64,000 nt of DNA from Nelumbo lutea (GCA_022828595.1 JAKGHH010000003.1:102695583-102759582); one strand, 5' to 3'; counted from the first letter of the stretch, positions 32,349-45,250 are shown. The notes: generated by a model not told the origin, from the sequence alone. Numbers and translations: made by a program.

Positions 32349-35300
32349 TCATGAAACAGAGTAGCGCCTTCGCTTCTGAAAGAGAAACCGAGCTTCTGAA
32401 TTAGCCTTGGAACCAATGGGCTTAACGTCTTTTATCCGGAAAAGGAAGTTGAGCTTGCTTAGATTTTTGGTGAATGATCTAAGTATCTTATTTGCTGGGT
32501 TTGATCGAACGAGCTCCTGTTTCATGGAGACGTGATCTTTCTCCAGGTCGGTCAGCCTCATTCTCATTCGAGCTACTTCGAGCCTCAGCTCCCTGTTCTC
32601 TCTTCTCACAGAGGCGTAGTTATCTCTTGGGGAGATCGTCCCGCTGCCGGCGCCACTGCTTGAGCGTTGGGGGAATTGGCCGTTGATTGAACCGAAGAAG
32701 AAATGATTGTGGCCTCCATTCATTGCATTTCGAAGCCTGATCTGCTCGAAGTACAGCACCTGAACGGCCATTTGCACCGGCAGTCTTTCATTCTGAGCTG
32801 CATGGCTGCAGGCTTCCTGAGATAGCTTTTGACAATCGATGGTTTTACACAGTCGGTAGCGTTCAGATTCCTTGATGTTGGGATGAACCTGTGAGAAGCA
32901 CAAATTCTGTCTGAAACTCGAAAACGTCACAGACAAAGTCATAAACCATGAGGATGAAAACTGGGCCTTAGTGCCTTACCTTGAGGAAGATATCAACAGA
33001 TCTGTATAACCCATCATTCACGATCCGGGCATGATCTGGGAGTAGCTCTGCTAGAACGATGAACTTCGATGGCATCAAGTTTGGATCCAGTGCGATTTCT
33101 GCTAGATAGTTGTCCAAGAGCTTTGACACCTTAAGGATTGAGCTCTGTTTAGGAGATCCAGGACTGTCAAAGTCATAAGCCATCTCACTTTCATCCCTCA
33201 AGTTGTTCTCGTCGTCCTCATCCAAGTTCAGGAAGATGGAGAAGATTCTCAGTATCGTATCTGTATCATACAGTGGATGGTAGTTGTTGCCGTGTGAGTT
33301 TGCAGGTATAAGGATGTCTTCAAGGATAGCTTGATCCAGCTGCAGACCAATCCGCCTCTCTAAATCAGCTCTGCAAGCTGCAGAAGCCGACCCCATTATT
33401 GCAGTTTTCAACAGACTGGAAAGGAAGGCTATCGGTACTGAACTCTTTCTTGACTGAGTTGGTAGCAAACTTACGATTGCTTCTACAATCACTCTTTGTT
33501 TCTTCTGCAACTCTGCATCCAACGAGCTTCCTTTAATCGATTGAGGGTCTTTGACTACGACACTCTGAAGAGAGTTATGTGTGTAGTTTATCAGGATCCT
33601 GCTGATTATGTCCTGCTTAAGGCCCTTCGACTTCACTGCAGACAGAACCCGTTGGAAGAAATCCAGGCTCAGAATCGTGATTGATTTTCCCCACCAGTCC
33701 GATGGGGTCTCTGGTTCAATGTCCACGATGGGTTTGATGGCGAAGTTCTGCTCGAGTTTTGATAGCCCAGATGTCAGCTGCTCTTTACAGGCATTAGTTG
33801 CAATTCCACTGATAATTCTGCTAACCAGGTTGATATCTTCTACTGCGGGAAGGAGGGTTTCACAGCAGTGAAGAACAGAAATGGAGTTTGGGATGTCAGA
33901 CAACACTGTCTCCTTCAGATAAATTTCTGTTCTCATCTCCAAGTTCTTCTCAGAAAACTCCTCTGTCATCTCCAGGTAATGAGCTGCACAGCGTAGCATG
34001 GCAACATTTGACAGTGTGATTTCTATGTTTACCCCGTAGCAGAATTTTGCTGCTAGTTCGAATGCCTCCGATCCGCCTGGAATGGATGGCAGATTTATCC
34101 TTGAAACTTTTGAATCCTTCGCTTCCAGCAACAGTTTCCGAATCTTCCCACTCCGAGAAACCAGAGGGAACTGCAAAAACAAAAAATAGAAAAAAGATTG
34201 TGATGAGATGCTGTCGATACAATTTTTCTAAGGATGAATTCGAAACAGAAGCAACAGAAACCCGGGTCAAGAATTAATGTTTTATCTCCAAGAAAAAGGT
34301 TTTTATCAGCACCCATAAAGAACAAAACTTGGAAAGAAACTAGAACACAAAGAATGATTAATAACTGATCAGAATTACAGATTCCTAGCTAACAACATAG
34401 CTTTCAGTTCATCACCTTGTGGAGTGGAAAGCTTGATCCTCCTACTTCAATAATAAGGTCACTAGAAACATCAAAGATTGGCCTGAAAAAGAAGAATTAA
34501 ACAATGTTAGATTTGTCGTCAGCAACAAAAAAAAAAAAAAGAGGAAACTGTGAAATGACTGAAAGACATAATAGCCTACATATTCGTTAATGAAAAGAGC
34601 ATTTTCAACAACTCTTTATAAAATCTATATATGCTGACTACTGCAGCACAACGTTTGGAAACTGTAACCTTGAAACTGATTCAGGCCAGTGGCATGGAGC
34701 TTGCTCAGGTGGTCGATTGAAAACAATATTGGAAAGTGTGATCAATAATCAGGATTTTATGATTCTACATAGATGGCCCCAGATAGGAAAAGGTTCAGGA
34801 ATCTTAAGAAATGCATTCCTGAGATGATTTTCACAGAGGAATAAGTACAGAAAGGATAAGAATATGAGTCACAGGAGGTGGAAAGCTTCATTCAGGGATG
34901 CGAAATTTGGAATTTCTGGAGGTAGAAAGTGCATGGAGGAGGCAATTCACATGAAATTAAAGGGAATGGGACACAGAAGCCATCTGGGTTCGTTTGGGTT
35001 TATTAGGACACCCACGTATGGTTGTTGTGTTCTGATTTCTGAATTAATGGTCTACTGCAGATTGAGGTGAGGATTGTAGAGTCAAGTCTCGTGTTGGTGT
35101 GAGCAAGGTTTAGCTCAACGCTTTAGCTGTTCAGAAGTCTGTGGAACCAATGATAAGGTTCCACGCCAGTATTTAAATGGGGTCCGTTAATAAACTTCAT
35201 CATTGGTTCCACAGCCTGCTAAACAGCTAAAGCATTCAGCTAATCCGAATTCGGTTAGAACGTAACTGTCAGTCTTTCTTGTAGCTAGTTGTGCCGATCA

Positions 35301-36285
35301 GGAACGTGGGTGCTCAGGGAAAACAAAGTTGATATAATCATAGAAAGTCAGAGATTCACGGCCTTCCAGGATTGGGCTTTAACATTTGCAGCTCCCCAGA
35401 ATCACAGTGTCTGTTTAATTAAGAGGTTTTTATTTAGATCATAGTGCCTTAATTTGTATGTTTTTTTCTGCGTCCCCGAAAGGAATCATATATCATCATA
35501 TGAACCCATCTGGGGTGAATTAAGTGGCGAAATTAGGCCATCTGATAATAAAGGCCCAAATTGCAAACAAACACCACTAATCATGCATTATTGTTTCAGT
35601 ACAATTTCCAACAAGCCCAAATCCAAAATGTTGGTGACCCATCAAACACATCCATGAAACTTCAACTTCTCCGACCAATAAAGACATAAAAATTCCGATG
35701 AACAGTAGTATCTCTATTGCAGTATAGCAGTACATTACTGACTGAGTGTATATGTAACATGATCTTGTGATTCTCTTTTTCTTTAATTAGTTCCTAATTA
35801 AGAAAAGGGATTTACTAAGCATGGAATAGAAATTGGCAGAGAAAAAAAAAAACAAATAAGACAGCAACCCAGAATCTAAACATGGCGTCAGTGAAGCTAA
35901 ATATCAAACAACTAGCTAGCAGCAAGAAAATTTTGTTATTGCACTTGTATGATCATGTCTATCACGGTACTGGAAGAAGTCCATTAGTACACTAGTATCA
36001 ATATGACTGTCACTCTATATTCATATTATCAGCATCTTAAACAAAAGAACAATTTATTATTGTACTAGTATCATGATTTCTCTTGTTCTTCATCAGTTTC
36101 TCAGAAGTTAAAACAACCACTATTATAATTCAAAATTTCTAAAACCCAAACCCAAAGCATTTGTTTAATTCAAAGAAGAAGAAGCTAGAATACCATTCAG
36201 TGGCGTGACGAATACTTGAATTGGGGCGAAACAGTCTCTTTCCTGAAATACTTGGCTTCAGTTCACCAACGGTAGCAACAACCAT
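32349..36285 (-). CDS. NPH3/RPT2-like (NRL) BTB/POZ protein
   Basis: Plant-specific signalling adaptor of the NPH3/RPT2 family. Members work at the plasma membrane with phototropins or AGC kinases, or in auxin transport, and may serve as CUL3 substrate adaptors. Exons on the minus strand: 36194-36285, 34416-34482, 32980-34170 and 32349-32888, all GT/AG, joining in frame to 629 aa (typical 570-750). The BTB domain is at about residues 35-120 (DLIIEVGG, FPLHKFPLVSRSGK, FELAAKFCYG). The NPH3 domain is at about 211-510, from DWWGKSI to LYRSVDIFLKVHP and QMAVQVLYFEQ. A coiled coil follows (RRENRELRLEVARMRMRL). The protein ends RRRYSVS, the C-terminal 14-3-3 docking and AGC-kinase site type known in NPH3 and RPT2. 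The ATG at 36285 is the only start that precedes the BTB exon in frame. Which NRL subgroup it belongs to is not settled. Confidence 0.93.
34483..36193 (-). other. large first intron of the NPH3-like gene
   Basis: 1,711 bp between the 5' exon (ending HATE plus TG, donor gtattc) and the BTB exon (acceptor tttttcag). It contains a hairpin MITE at 35101-35249. The ORFs inside, such as 34864-35070, have no recognisable content. Confidence 0.85.
35101..35249. mobile_element. hairpin MITE inside the NPH3-like intron
   Basis: Inverted repeat arms of about 55 bp share gctttagctgttcag (right arm reversed: gctttagctgtttag) and ctgtggaaccaatgat, around a loop with ttaaatggggtccg. A related copy lies at 60105-60234. 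Target duplication not found. Confidence 0.75.
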
Positions 36286-36448
36286 CTCGTCAGACTCAGA
36301 GACAGACACTCACAACTCCTACTAGCTAGACAATCTTTACCACTTTCCCACCAGAGAAGAAGTCTGCCTCTCTCCCTTAAGGACTAACTGATCCATATTT
36401 AGTTGAAGAGCAAACAACAGAGGTTTGTTATGAGTGGATAATTAAAGG

Positions 36449-36476
36449 CTCTCTCTCTCTCTCTCTCTCTCTCTCT
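36449..36476. repeat. (CT)n microsatellite upstream of NPH3-like gene
   Basis: 28 nt of CT repeats about 165 bp upstream of the ATG, in the likely 5' leader or core promoter (GA on the coding strand). Confidence 0.85.
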
Positions 36477-36479
36477 AAA

Positions 36480-38350
36480 GCTGGAGTGAGCTGAAAGTTA
36501 TAAGAACCCATGAAGGAATAGAGGTGAGAGATGATTTTGTATTGTGTTTGAAGTATGTATTTAATTTGCAGAAGTCAAGAAAATGTGGCAACCCCTTGCA
36601 CTACTTTTCGGTGAAAGTGAGGTGCAATGCCTTTTAATTAGATTTTCTTTTTCGGATTTGCAGGAATACTAAAGGCTTGCACTGCTTTTAGGGTCTCTAT
36701 AATCATGTCTAGCGAAAGCTACCCAAATAAAGATTGGATTAAAACAGCTTCATATTATGTGTAAAGTTCATTAAAGTGGCTATTAAGATGATGGCTTGGA
36801 TTGGGTTACAAGATATAATAACCAAAAAAAATGATCTCCAAAGCAAGTTTTCGATCTATATACTAATTAACAATTAATTTACCAAAGCTCTTGTACCCAC
36901 ATAATTTTGACAGACTGTTTGATCACTAAGACCTTCTTTCATTGGTCGGACCGGCCATGACCATTCCATGATTTGGGCTGTCTGGTAATATTAATTCTAG
37001 TAGGAAAGAGGGAGTCAATTTGCTAATAGTGGGGTGGTAATTGAATCGAGTTTTGGGTGGCTTGAGCTTGAGTTTGACTCAAAATCTTGGAGCACAATTG
37101 ACTTGAGTTCGATTGAGTTATAGTTTCATACTTGAACTCAATTTGAGTCAATAATTACGAGTTATTCGAGCTCAATGTGGCTCGAGCCAATTATAAATAA
37201 ATTGCTATTAAAAATTATAAATAATCGATTTTATAAATAAAAAATATATTAAAAAACTTGATTATAAATATATTTATCTATATTATAAATAAAAATATAT
37301 TAAGAAATAATATTTTATTAGAAGCAGTAAGTTCAATTATAATCATGAACTATTCGAAGCAAAAAGTTCAAACTTGACTCAACTCGATAATCTTCAAGTC
37401 AAATTTGGGTATTTAGAACCCTAGCCCACCAATTGGCTCGACTCACACCCCTTTGGAGAAGGGTGTCATTGTGTCAGATTTTTCTTGTCAAGTTGTTTGG
37501 GTGAAGGAGATGGGATTAGGATGAACTTTGATCTATATTAAACATGGGCGGGACCAAAGGATGAACAAGGGACTTTTCACATGAAGGAGAATTGATGCTA
37601 AATCATTAGGGCAGGTGAGCAAAGCTAGTGGTCACAATTATAGTGTAGAGAAAACATGTGAGGCCCCCACCTTCAAATTCTATGGAGAAGGACAGTATAT
37701 AATTCATCATTATATTGTACATATCCTGCAGTTTTGGATGATAATACAACAAATTGGTGGAACCTGCATGCCTGAAAGTGCATCCCACAAGTTCCTTAGC
37801 TACAAGCCAAACCGACGCGGTTGATCGAGTTGCTGAATTTGAAGAACTACAACCACTTTGGGGTCGGATCTATTCAAAATTTAACCAATGCTCAACCCAA
37901 CCCAACACCTCACCCAAGTTGCACCCCTCTTAGCAAGTCCCTATGCATTGAAAGAAAAGAAAGAGATGGGTTGGGCCAGGAAATGGTCGGACCAGACTCG
38001 AATATGAATTGGTGGGGAGTCAATTCAAGGATTGCAACCTTTTAGTTGTAAGGAATAACACTTTGTACCTTATGACTTTTGGACAATCACATAAAACATG
38101 GAGAATGATTCATTGACTAGAGAGGGGGAAAATATGTTTGTCTCTTAATTAGGGCTGATGGGCCAACGTCTCGACCTTGAAATATCATTGGTAAGATCCA
38201 TTGGATGGTGAGTCAAATATCCAGCTTGTTACAATGCACAATGCATGTAGGGAAGTTTCTTTAGGTCATTTCTCTGTATGTAATTCAATATGAACAGGGG
38301 GAGGGAGGGGGGAGGAGTACTAACTCTAGGGCTTACGCCCCACGAAAATG
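36480..38350. other. intergenic, upstream of the NPH3-like gene
   Basis: No gene seen. Positions 37028-37453 look like a hAT-type non-autonomous element (left gggtggtaattgaatcgag; right end reversed ggggtgtgagtcgagcc), but I found no target duplication. The rest is unremarkable AT-rich DNA. Confidence 0.5.
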
Positions 38351-38351
38351 C

Positions 38352-38540
38352 AACTGAATTAGTTGCACCTGATGGCTGTGTTAGGGGCTGTTTAACCAAT
38401 AATAACATTCCACATCATCGATCTAAATGTATATGTCTCACAATCACTTCAATCTCTCACTTTGCATGCATGGCTGACGCGGGATATTATTCTTCGTTAA
38501 TTAAACAGTCCCTAACACAGCCATCAAGTGCAGCTAATCT
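38352..38540. mobile_element. hairpin MITE
   Basis: Inverted arms of about 35 bp: left has gatggctgtgttaggggctg and right, reversed, has gatggctgtgttagggactg. Both continue outward into attag(t/c)tgcac. No coding capacity. A perfect 18-bp palindrome (ctgaacagtactgttcag) lies just to the right at about 38560. Confidence 0.75.
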
Positions 38541-40409
38541 GACTTCTGGGAAAATAATCTGAACAGTACTGTTCAGGATGGAAACATGGGCAACAGAGGC
38601 TGGAGCTTAGAGCCAAATGGGGCCTAAACAAAGGACAACTGTGAGACCAATTCTGAGCAAATTATTCAGAAAGCTTATTGAAAGCCTATCTTATCTATTG
38701 ACAATGCCAAGATTCCAAACCTAAGCCCATTTGGAAAAGTTTTTATATACCTAGTAGAACCCATGAAAATAGCAAGCATGCATAAGCATTAGGCATAGCA
38801 GTAGATACATTTATTTTAAGAATTTGATGCCTTGTGTTATGTTGTGGAAACACAGATGATGCTTGGCTGAGTTTTTGCTTTTTTACTTTTTGTAATGCAC
38901 AATGTCACATTGTCTGCTCTCACTAGTATATATATATAATTTCTCTTTCTAGCAAAGGAACCATGATACACTAAAAACTTTGGGGTGGATCTATACTTGT
39001 TTCAGAAACCAGAGGTGGGCATCTCCACTTAGCTGTTTTTGATGATTATGATGTGCCTTAATATATTAAAATTGAAATGTACTCAAAGAAGCCAAGAAAA
39101 AAGAAGATTAAAGCAATAAAAACAGCTGCTTTGTTCAATAACACCATTGTTTTGCTTTTCTTTGTTTCCTGTATGTCTTAAAATGAGACTATATATAAAA
39201 GGGGGGAGTGATGGGGATAAGAAGAGAAATGGGACTTGATTATCTTTTGACTTTCCTATATTTTATTATCATTGATTGTTTTACTCTGTTTATCAAAAAA
39301 AAAAAGTAGCTTTACCAGGGTTAAGTGGGAGATTAGGGGGTTGGCCATCTAGGGTAGGAATCACTTTTTATCTTTTTTAAATTAATTAACAAATTGATAT
39401 AAAATTAATGATAATAGATCGGATAGAGGTTTAAAATTTCGCAACATATCAGTCTGTATTGTATGACATGCGTCGCTTTTCAAGGTCACTGATATTTATT
39501 GGTATTGAATTGTACGCCTCTGTGCCCCCATAGGGGCCATAATTCATATTGTAACTCAATCACTTGGTTATAAACAGAGTGGTACTCGTTCCTAACCAGT
39601 CAAGGTTAGCCGAATTATTCTTTCAATTTTTTCTCTTCTATTTTAGTAATTATTATTATTTTTCTCTCCATTTGTCGTTTTAACTGTGCATAGGGCAGCA
39701 CTTCAGCAACAACCTAATAAATATCATTCAAAGTTGGTGGTAGTTGATAGCGTGATTTGAATCTGTATCTCTTCTGAGACAACCCAGTTTACTACCAACT
39801 GAGACACCACTCAGTTGATATATCAAGAGTTGGTTGATTTTAAATGTTTTGAATGCTATCATATGATGTAGTGTATCCCCTGACAAAATATTAGAACGAA
39901 ATAATATAAAAATATAATGAAACTCTCTATACACAAATTTTGCATATGAAGGATGTTGATCAGACTTTGAACCATTTCAGGTTCTATACATTTTTTCATT
40001 CAACCTGAATCTGACCCAAATCCAATCTGGCTATCAAATGGAAGATTCAACTGTGATATCAGAAAGGCATGTATTGTAAGCACGTTCAATGAGCACTTAA
40101 TAAATATTCTGATAGGTATATCAAAAGTTGTTTTTAATCATTTTCAAGGGTAAGCTGACGATATTTTAATGAACAAGTGTTAAAAAAAATTCTAAATGCT
40201 TACTCAATGTGTTCATCATGTGTGCCTACCTGATCCAGACTGGTGGATGCAGTGGGGGTTCTGATTAGTCTAAACTTGATCCTCGCCATCCCACAGATAT
40301 TGCCCCTATACTCAACAAAATGGTATATTCACAAATGTTTCAGTGTTATTAGTCAATGGGTCGGATCAGGTTCACCAATATAGTTAAGGTCGAAACAAAT
40401 CAGGCCAAA
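38541..40409. other. gene-free intergenic stretch
   Basis: AT-rich DNA without a supportable gene or RNA. I see nothing else to name. Confidence 0.6.
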
Positions 40410-40622
40410 CAAGGTTCAAAAAATCAACACATATCAGCCCGTATTAGCCTCGGGGAGCACCCCGATACGCCCCTACAGAGAGTGTATCAGGGTTTTGACC
40501 GATTCATGGGGTGGAGGAACCTTAAACCAGCCCCCCCCCCTGAATCAAATTTGAAAAAGAAAAAAAAAAAGTATCGATACGCCCCTACCGATATATCGGG
40601 CGTTTCAATATTTAGAACCTTG
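40410..40622. mobile_element. hAT-like MITE (caaggttc family)
   Basis: Ends caaggttcaaaa and, reversed, caaggttctaaat. The interior has gatacgcccctac and tatatcggg. It is the same family as 51414-51619. The 8-bp flanks do not match here, so the target duplication has decayed or the edges have shifted. Confidence 0.65.
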
Positions 40623-41536
40623 CACTAAACTTGACCCACTGACACTTCAAATTGTAGATGACCAAAAATTTGAAAATGTTCAAACCACCATAGACAACTA
40701 ATCTTGATTGTGTGTGTGTGAGAGAGAGAAAGAGAGCCGCTTTTAAAACTAAATTATCATTAAATTAAAAGATAGTAAAAGTGAGAAGCACTTTTAAAAT
40801 GTGGATTGCGCGTGACATGTAAGATCTACTTCTGGTTTCTCTATAGGAAGAGCAGCTTGGGACCATTTCTTGGAGGTAGGGAGGCGATGACATGTGGCAA
40901 TTTCACTTTAGCCCACTGGACCAATCCTAAGCCCACATGGGCCTGAGTTGGACCCAGTATTGCTGCAGCATGGCCCAAGGGCCAAAAGATGTTTCCCCCT
41001 GGCAAGACACTGAACCTACCCTTTTGTAAGAACGCTGAGAGAAGAAGGTTGGACTTGGACCCAGTGCAAATTGATTTCAAGTTTGAACCATGCAACTCCT
41101 GTCCATGCAAGCAATTTGGTGCATGCATACACCCAAGAAGGTTGGGAACAGGCCAAGGAGTTTGAGTTTATGGGCTCCTGGATTGGACAGGGTCAGGGGA
41201 TTTAGTTGCTCATAAAATCTTATTGATGTAACATTTGATTTGAAAATAAAATTAAACGGATCAACCATGATGTTATATATCAAATAATAAAAATAAATAA
41301 ATATATTAAAAAAATTATTAAAATTTTATAAAAAAAAATGAACATGCTTTTAATGTTTTATGTCCATTATATTAAGTAAAAATAAGTGTGTTGAATGAGA
41401 GTTATCTATACTATATTCTAAAATGCATTCATGTCCATAAAATTGTTTCTCTACCCTTTTAGAAATTTGTGGTTTTTTTATTTTTTTTATAAATATAAAG
41501 TAAAAAAAAATGGGGCTATTTAAACTCATCTACAAC
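40623..41536. other. gene-free intergenic stretch
   Basis: Includes a short TG/AG simple repeat near 40710-40735. ORFs on the minus strand at 40841-41283 have no recognisable domain or start context. I do not treat them as genes. Confidence 0.55.
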
Positions 41537-41539
41537 TAA

Positions 41540-41949
41540 GGAGCTGTTTGGCAAGTCTTTTTGAGAAAAAACTTTTGGTAGCTTTGACAGCCAAAAAATA
41601 TATTGAAGTTTTGCATTAAGATTTGAGTGAGTCCAGATCTTCTGCCCACGTTTATCACAGCCACACATGGAGAACACCTCGTCCTCTGCATAGTACTATG
41701 CAGGGGGAGATGTTCCCAACTCACGGGGGGTAGTGTATTGTGGGTAGATGTGGGCAGGGTTCTCGTGGGCAGGAGATCCAAACTCGGAAAAGCTCCATTT
41801 AAAGCTTCTTGAAAATCACTAGATTTTGGCTGCTCGCATCTTTTTAGCGGCTTAATCTGCCACAAACCAAATGGGAAAAGACCGAATCATGATTTCCTAG
41901 ACTTGTAAATAACTGACAAACAGTGCAAAAAGATGCACCAAACGGGGCC
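41540..41949. mobile_element. Tourist-like MITE with nested hairpin
   Basis: Ends ggagctgtttggcaag and, reversed, ggccccgtttggtgc, flanked by TAA on both sides (41537-41539 and 41950-41952), typical of PIF/Harbinger-derived elements. Nested inside at about 41635-41780 is a second hairpin with gcccacg...gatgttccca, related to the family at 31585-31813. Confidence 0.7.
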
Positions 41950-41952
41950 TAA

Positions 41953-43112
41953 TTCAGTTAAAAAAACTGGCCATAACTCTTCTTTTGACATCAGCCCATG
42001 CGTCACACAGGTCTCCTCTTCTTCTTATTAATAATGAAAATGGCTGAGAAACAAAAACAAAGCAGAAAAGAGAATTATGTCTAACCCCTAACTCGCTTTT
42101 TTTGATAAATAACTTTTTATAAATTAGTAAATAACTTTTTTTTCCTTCCAATTTCAAGATTTTCTTTCAGACCAACAAATTTACTTTGTTATGCCTTGAA
42201 TACGAGGCGGATCTGCTTCTCACACTAACCTCATAACATGTTTCAGCCACATATCATAAACATCTCCCAAACTTATGTGTTGAAGATGTTTTCAGTACAC
42301 GGTGAAATGTGCTGTAAATTCAGTGTAAGATGCACTTTGTGAGGAACAAATCCTAATTCCTTGAATTCATTCTTTAACCAGCAAAGAAAGCCATTCACAA
42401 TTAGTTGAGCATGTGCAAGAGTAAAAGTATGTGAATAAAAAATTTGAACAAGAAAGCATATAAAGTACTAATTGATAAAAAGTAATCCAAAATAAATTTT
42501 CACTATAAACACCTAAAACAATAAAATAAATCCTATAAAAAAGCATTGTCCAGAGTAGGAAGAATAGGTCAAGGAGAGCATTTGAAAGATCCTTCATTTT
42601 TTTATTTTTTTATATTATTATCTCAATATTCTACTTGTAATAAAATAAAGATTTATTTTAAATAAGAAAATATCAACGCAAGAATATCCAAATAATCATG
42701 AAACCCTAGCATCATAAAATAAAACAAATGATGGCTTACATATGGATGGCATCAAATTAAAATCAAGGTAAAATATGAATATCCAAAGGGCAATCAATAC
42801 CCCTTAAATTTGGCCAATGCTAAAAGAGTTAAAAGGCAAATCAAAAAGGACTTAAATAAAAGTAATAAGAAATGATTTAAGCATCCATAGTTTAATGATG
42901 GATATAGAATTGAACAGAAAAGAATTGCAAAAATTAATAGGATTCGTATAAACGACCCCATATAGTTGGAACAAGGTTTAGATGGTGATGAAGATTCAGC
43001 CAAGGCTACATTTATAGTACTACATTCAATGCTATTATGTTTAAGGCTGGTTGTTGGCATTGGGTCCACCACAACCCTCCCCAACCTGAAGCCCACTTAA
43101 GGCTGACCCAGC
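41953..43112. other. gene-free intergenic stretch
   Basis: AT-rich, no supportable gene. A weak hairpin of the gatgttt/aacatc type is centred near 42280. Confidence 0.55.
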
Positions 43113-43369
43113 TAGGGGTGGCAAATGGATGGGTTAGATAAGGGTTGAATACCAACCCATCATGGCCCATCATCAATTCATGTTAAAGGGTCATAACCCA
43201 CCCTGACCCACCCATATTGGCCATTAACTACCATCACCCATGCTAACCCACCTACCCTCACTTATAAATACAAAAATCAGTCAGGATGGCCCGTATACCC
43301 AAAATATTAACTTTTGAGAGAATAATCTCTCTCAAGACTGCCACGTGACAAAAACGAGTTAGGTCAACT

Positions 43370-43690
43370 TGTATACCTGAAAATGCAAAATTTGTAGATA
43401 AATGCAGAATATGATAGAAATTTGAAGAAAATGCAAGAAATAATAAAAAATGCAAAAGATTCAAAAAATACAAAATAAAAAACCCAAAAAAAAAAACAAA
43501 GACTACTAACAATTGCAGAAAATTCAGAACTTTTGTAGAAAAAAATCAGAAAATATGCAAAAAATACCAAAACATTGCAGAAAATGCAAAAACAACGCAG
43601 AAAAGCACCAAAACATTATAGGAAATGCAGAAAAATACCAGAAAATGTATAAAAATATCAAAAAACTGTAAAAAATTCAGAAAATACAAG
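43370..43690. repeat. degenerate A-rich repeat (gcagaaaatgcaaaa)
   Basis: Many imperfect copies of gcagaaaat(a/g)c(c/a)aaaa with variable spacing. ORFs on the minus strand there are rich in Phe because of the T-rich complement. Confidence 0.75.
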
Positions 43691-43699
43691 AAAATGCAT

Positions 43700-44010
43700 A
43701 ACTTTTATAAAAGTGTTTTCGTAAAAATACTTTCATAAAAGTGCTTTCGTGTAAAAGTAGTTTTGTAAAAATGCTTTCATAAAAGTACTTCTATAAAAGT
43801 GATTTTATGCTTTCATAAAAGTGTCTTTGTAAAAGTACTTTCATAAAGTATTTTCGTGTAAAGGTGCTTTTGTAAATTTACTTTCATAAAAGTGTTTTCA
43901 CAAAAATGCTTTTGCAAAAAAATACTTTTATAAAAATGCTTTCGTAAAAGTCTTTTTCATAAAATTGCTTTATAAAATTATTTTTGTAGAAGTGCTTTTG
44001 TGTAAAATTA
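43700..44010. repeat. degenerate ~20-bp array (tttcataaaagtgc)
   Basis: About 14 imperfect units of the type gctttcataaaagt / gctttcgtaaaagt in tandem. It forms the right half of the interior of the hAT-like element. Confidence 0.8.
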
Positions 44011-44171
44011 CATGTGAACACAAAAATTAAAATCTATTTTGTTTCAATTTTAATGTCAAAATAAAATGTGGCATTGTGATTTGGAATTGTAATGAGATGT
44101 AAATGCGTTAAGGAGTTTGAGTCCGAATCGTTCAAACTGTTGTTGTCAAGATTGCCAGCCCTAAACCCAAC

Positions 44172-45250
44172 ATAATCTAGTAGGGTCGGGTCAATGTGGG
44201 CATACCACTTAACATGACTAACTAAACCTTACTTATTAATGATGTAAATTTTATTAACTATAAACTTTATATAAATGTATATGCAATTATATTACACAAT
44301 CATATATACAAAATAATTTTTAATTGGATTCAGATAAGATCTTAATCACATTTTGGACTTATGGGGGTACTGTTTAAATAAATAATGTGAAAGTTTGTTT
44401 GGGTTAATTTATAAAGAATCAAGGCAAATGTTGTTAGGGCTTGGATTAGCTGGGCTGCTTGGCTCAGGACTAAGAGATCCATGTACTTTGCCTTGAAGTT
44501 TGGGCTTGGAACTTATAGCATAGCAAAAGTTTGAGATCCATGCAATTCAACTCTGACGCAGAAGCCATACCAAACGGGCTCTAAATGGCTAATTGCCTAA
44601 TTGGCAGGGCTTTCATACAGCGGCTTTTGGTTTTGTAAAGTAGGCCCCACATGCTTGGTGAAAACTCGAGCTTGACTCGCTGAATACTCAGAATTAGACT
44701 CACAAATAATTGAGTTTAAACTGAGTTTGAATAGCTCAAATAGTTAATCAAGTCATGTTCAAGTTCCACAATACTCAATTTGACTGTTTGAGTAAGAAAA
44801 TCAGAACTCGAGTAGAGCTCGTGTCTAGCTTCGAATAGCGAGTTTTTAAGTTGAATCGAGCTATTCAGTCCAATTACACCCCTAGTGAAAATCTTATAAA
44901 CTTATAAAGTCGAAATTCCAAAATAACTATATAAAAGCCAAAAAAGACATAGTCAATTACACCCCTATTCTAACAGGAATGAGAATGAGATTCCAATTCC
45001 GCCCAACCATTCCCATTCTCATTTCATACCCTATTCCAATAAATCAAATTGACCCTCAGTTTTATATTGGAACAATCCTTTATTAAAGAGAATACTGTTC
45101 ATTATACCCTAAAAATTTTGTATTATGGTACAGTATATTTATTATTATTATTATTATTAAAGTCATAATTCAACTATAAAAGTGTTGAGCAATGAGATGG
45201 TATTCATCAAAATTGACGGATGTGTCTGATTGAACAGAGTTCTCCCGTTA
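44172..45250. other. gene-free stretch with hAT-end remnant
   Basis: Positions about 44650-44885 carry gagctc/cgagct-rich sequence ending ccaattacacccctag, a right-end remnant of the same hAT group. A second remnant (attccaattccgcc...cattcccattctcat) lies at about 44970-45060. A short (ATT)n is at about 45137-45162. Confidence 0.5.

Larger units (their letters stand above)
43113..44163. mobile_element. non-autonomous hAT-like element with internal tandem repeats
   Basis: The left end taggggtggcaaatgg and right end reversed tagggctggcaatc are typical of a large plant hAT group. The flanking 8-mers gacccagc and aacccaac match at 6 of 8 positions. The interior has two degenerate arrays (43370-43690 and 43700-44010) and no transposase. 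Confidence 0.65.

Noticed and set aside
32492..32686. Plus-strand frames within the NPH3-like exons (also 33496-33871)
   Set aside because: Antisense shadows of an intact conserved protein.
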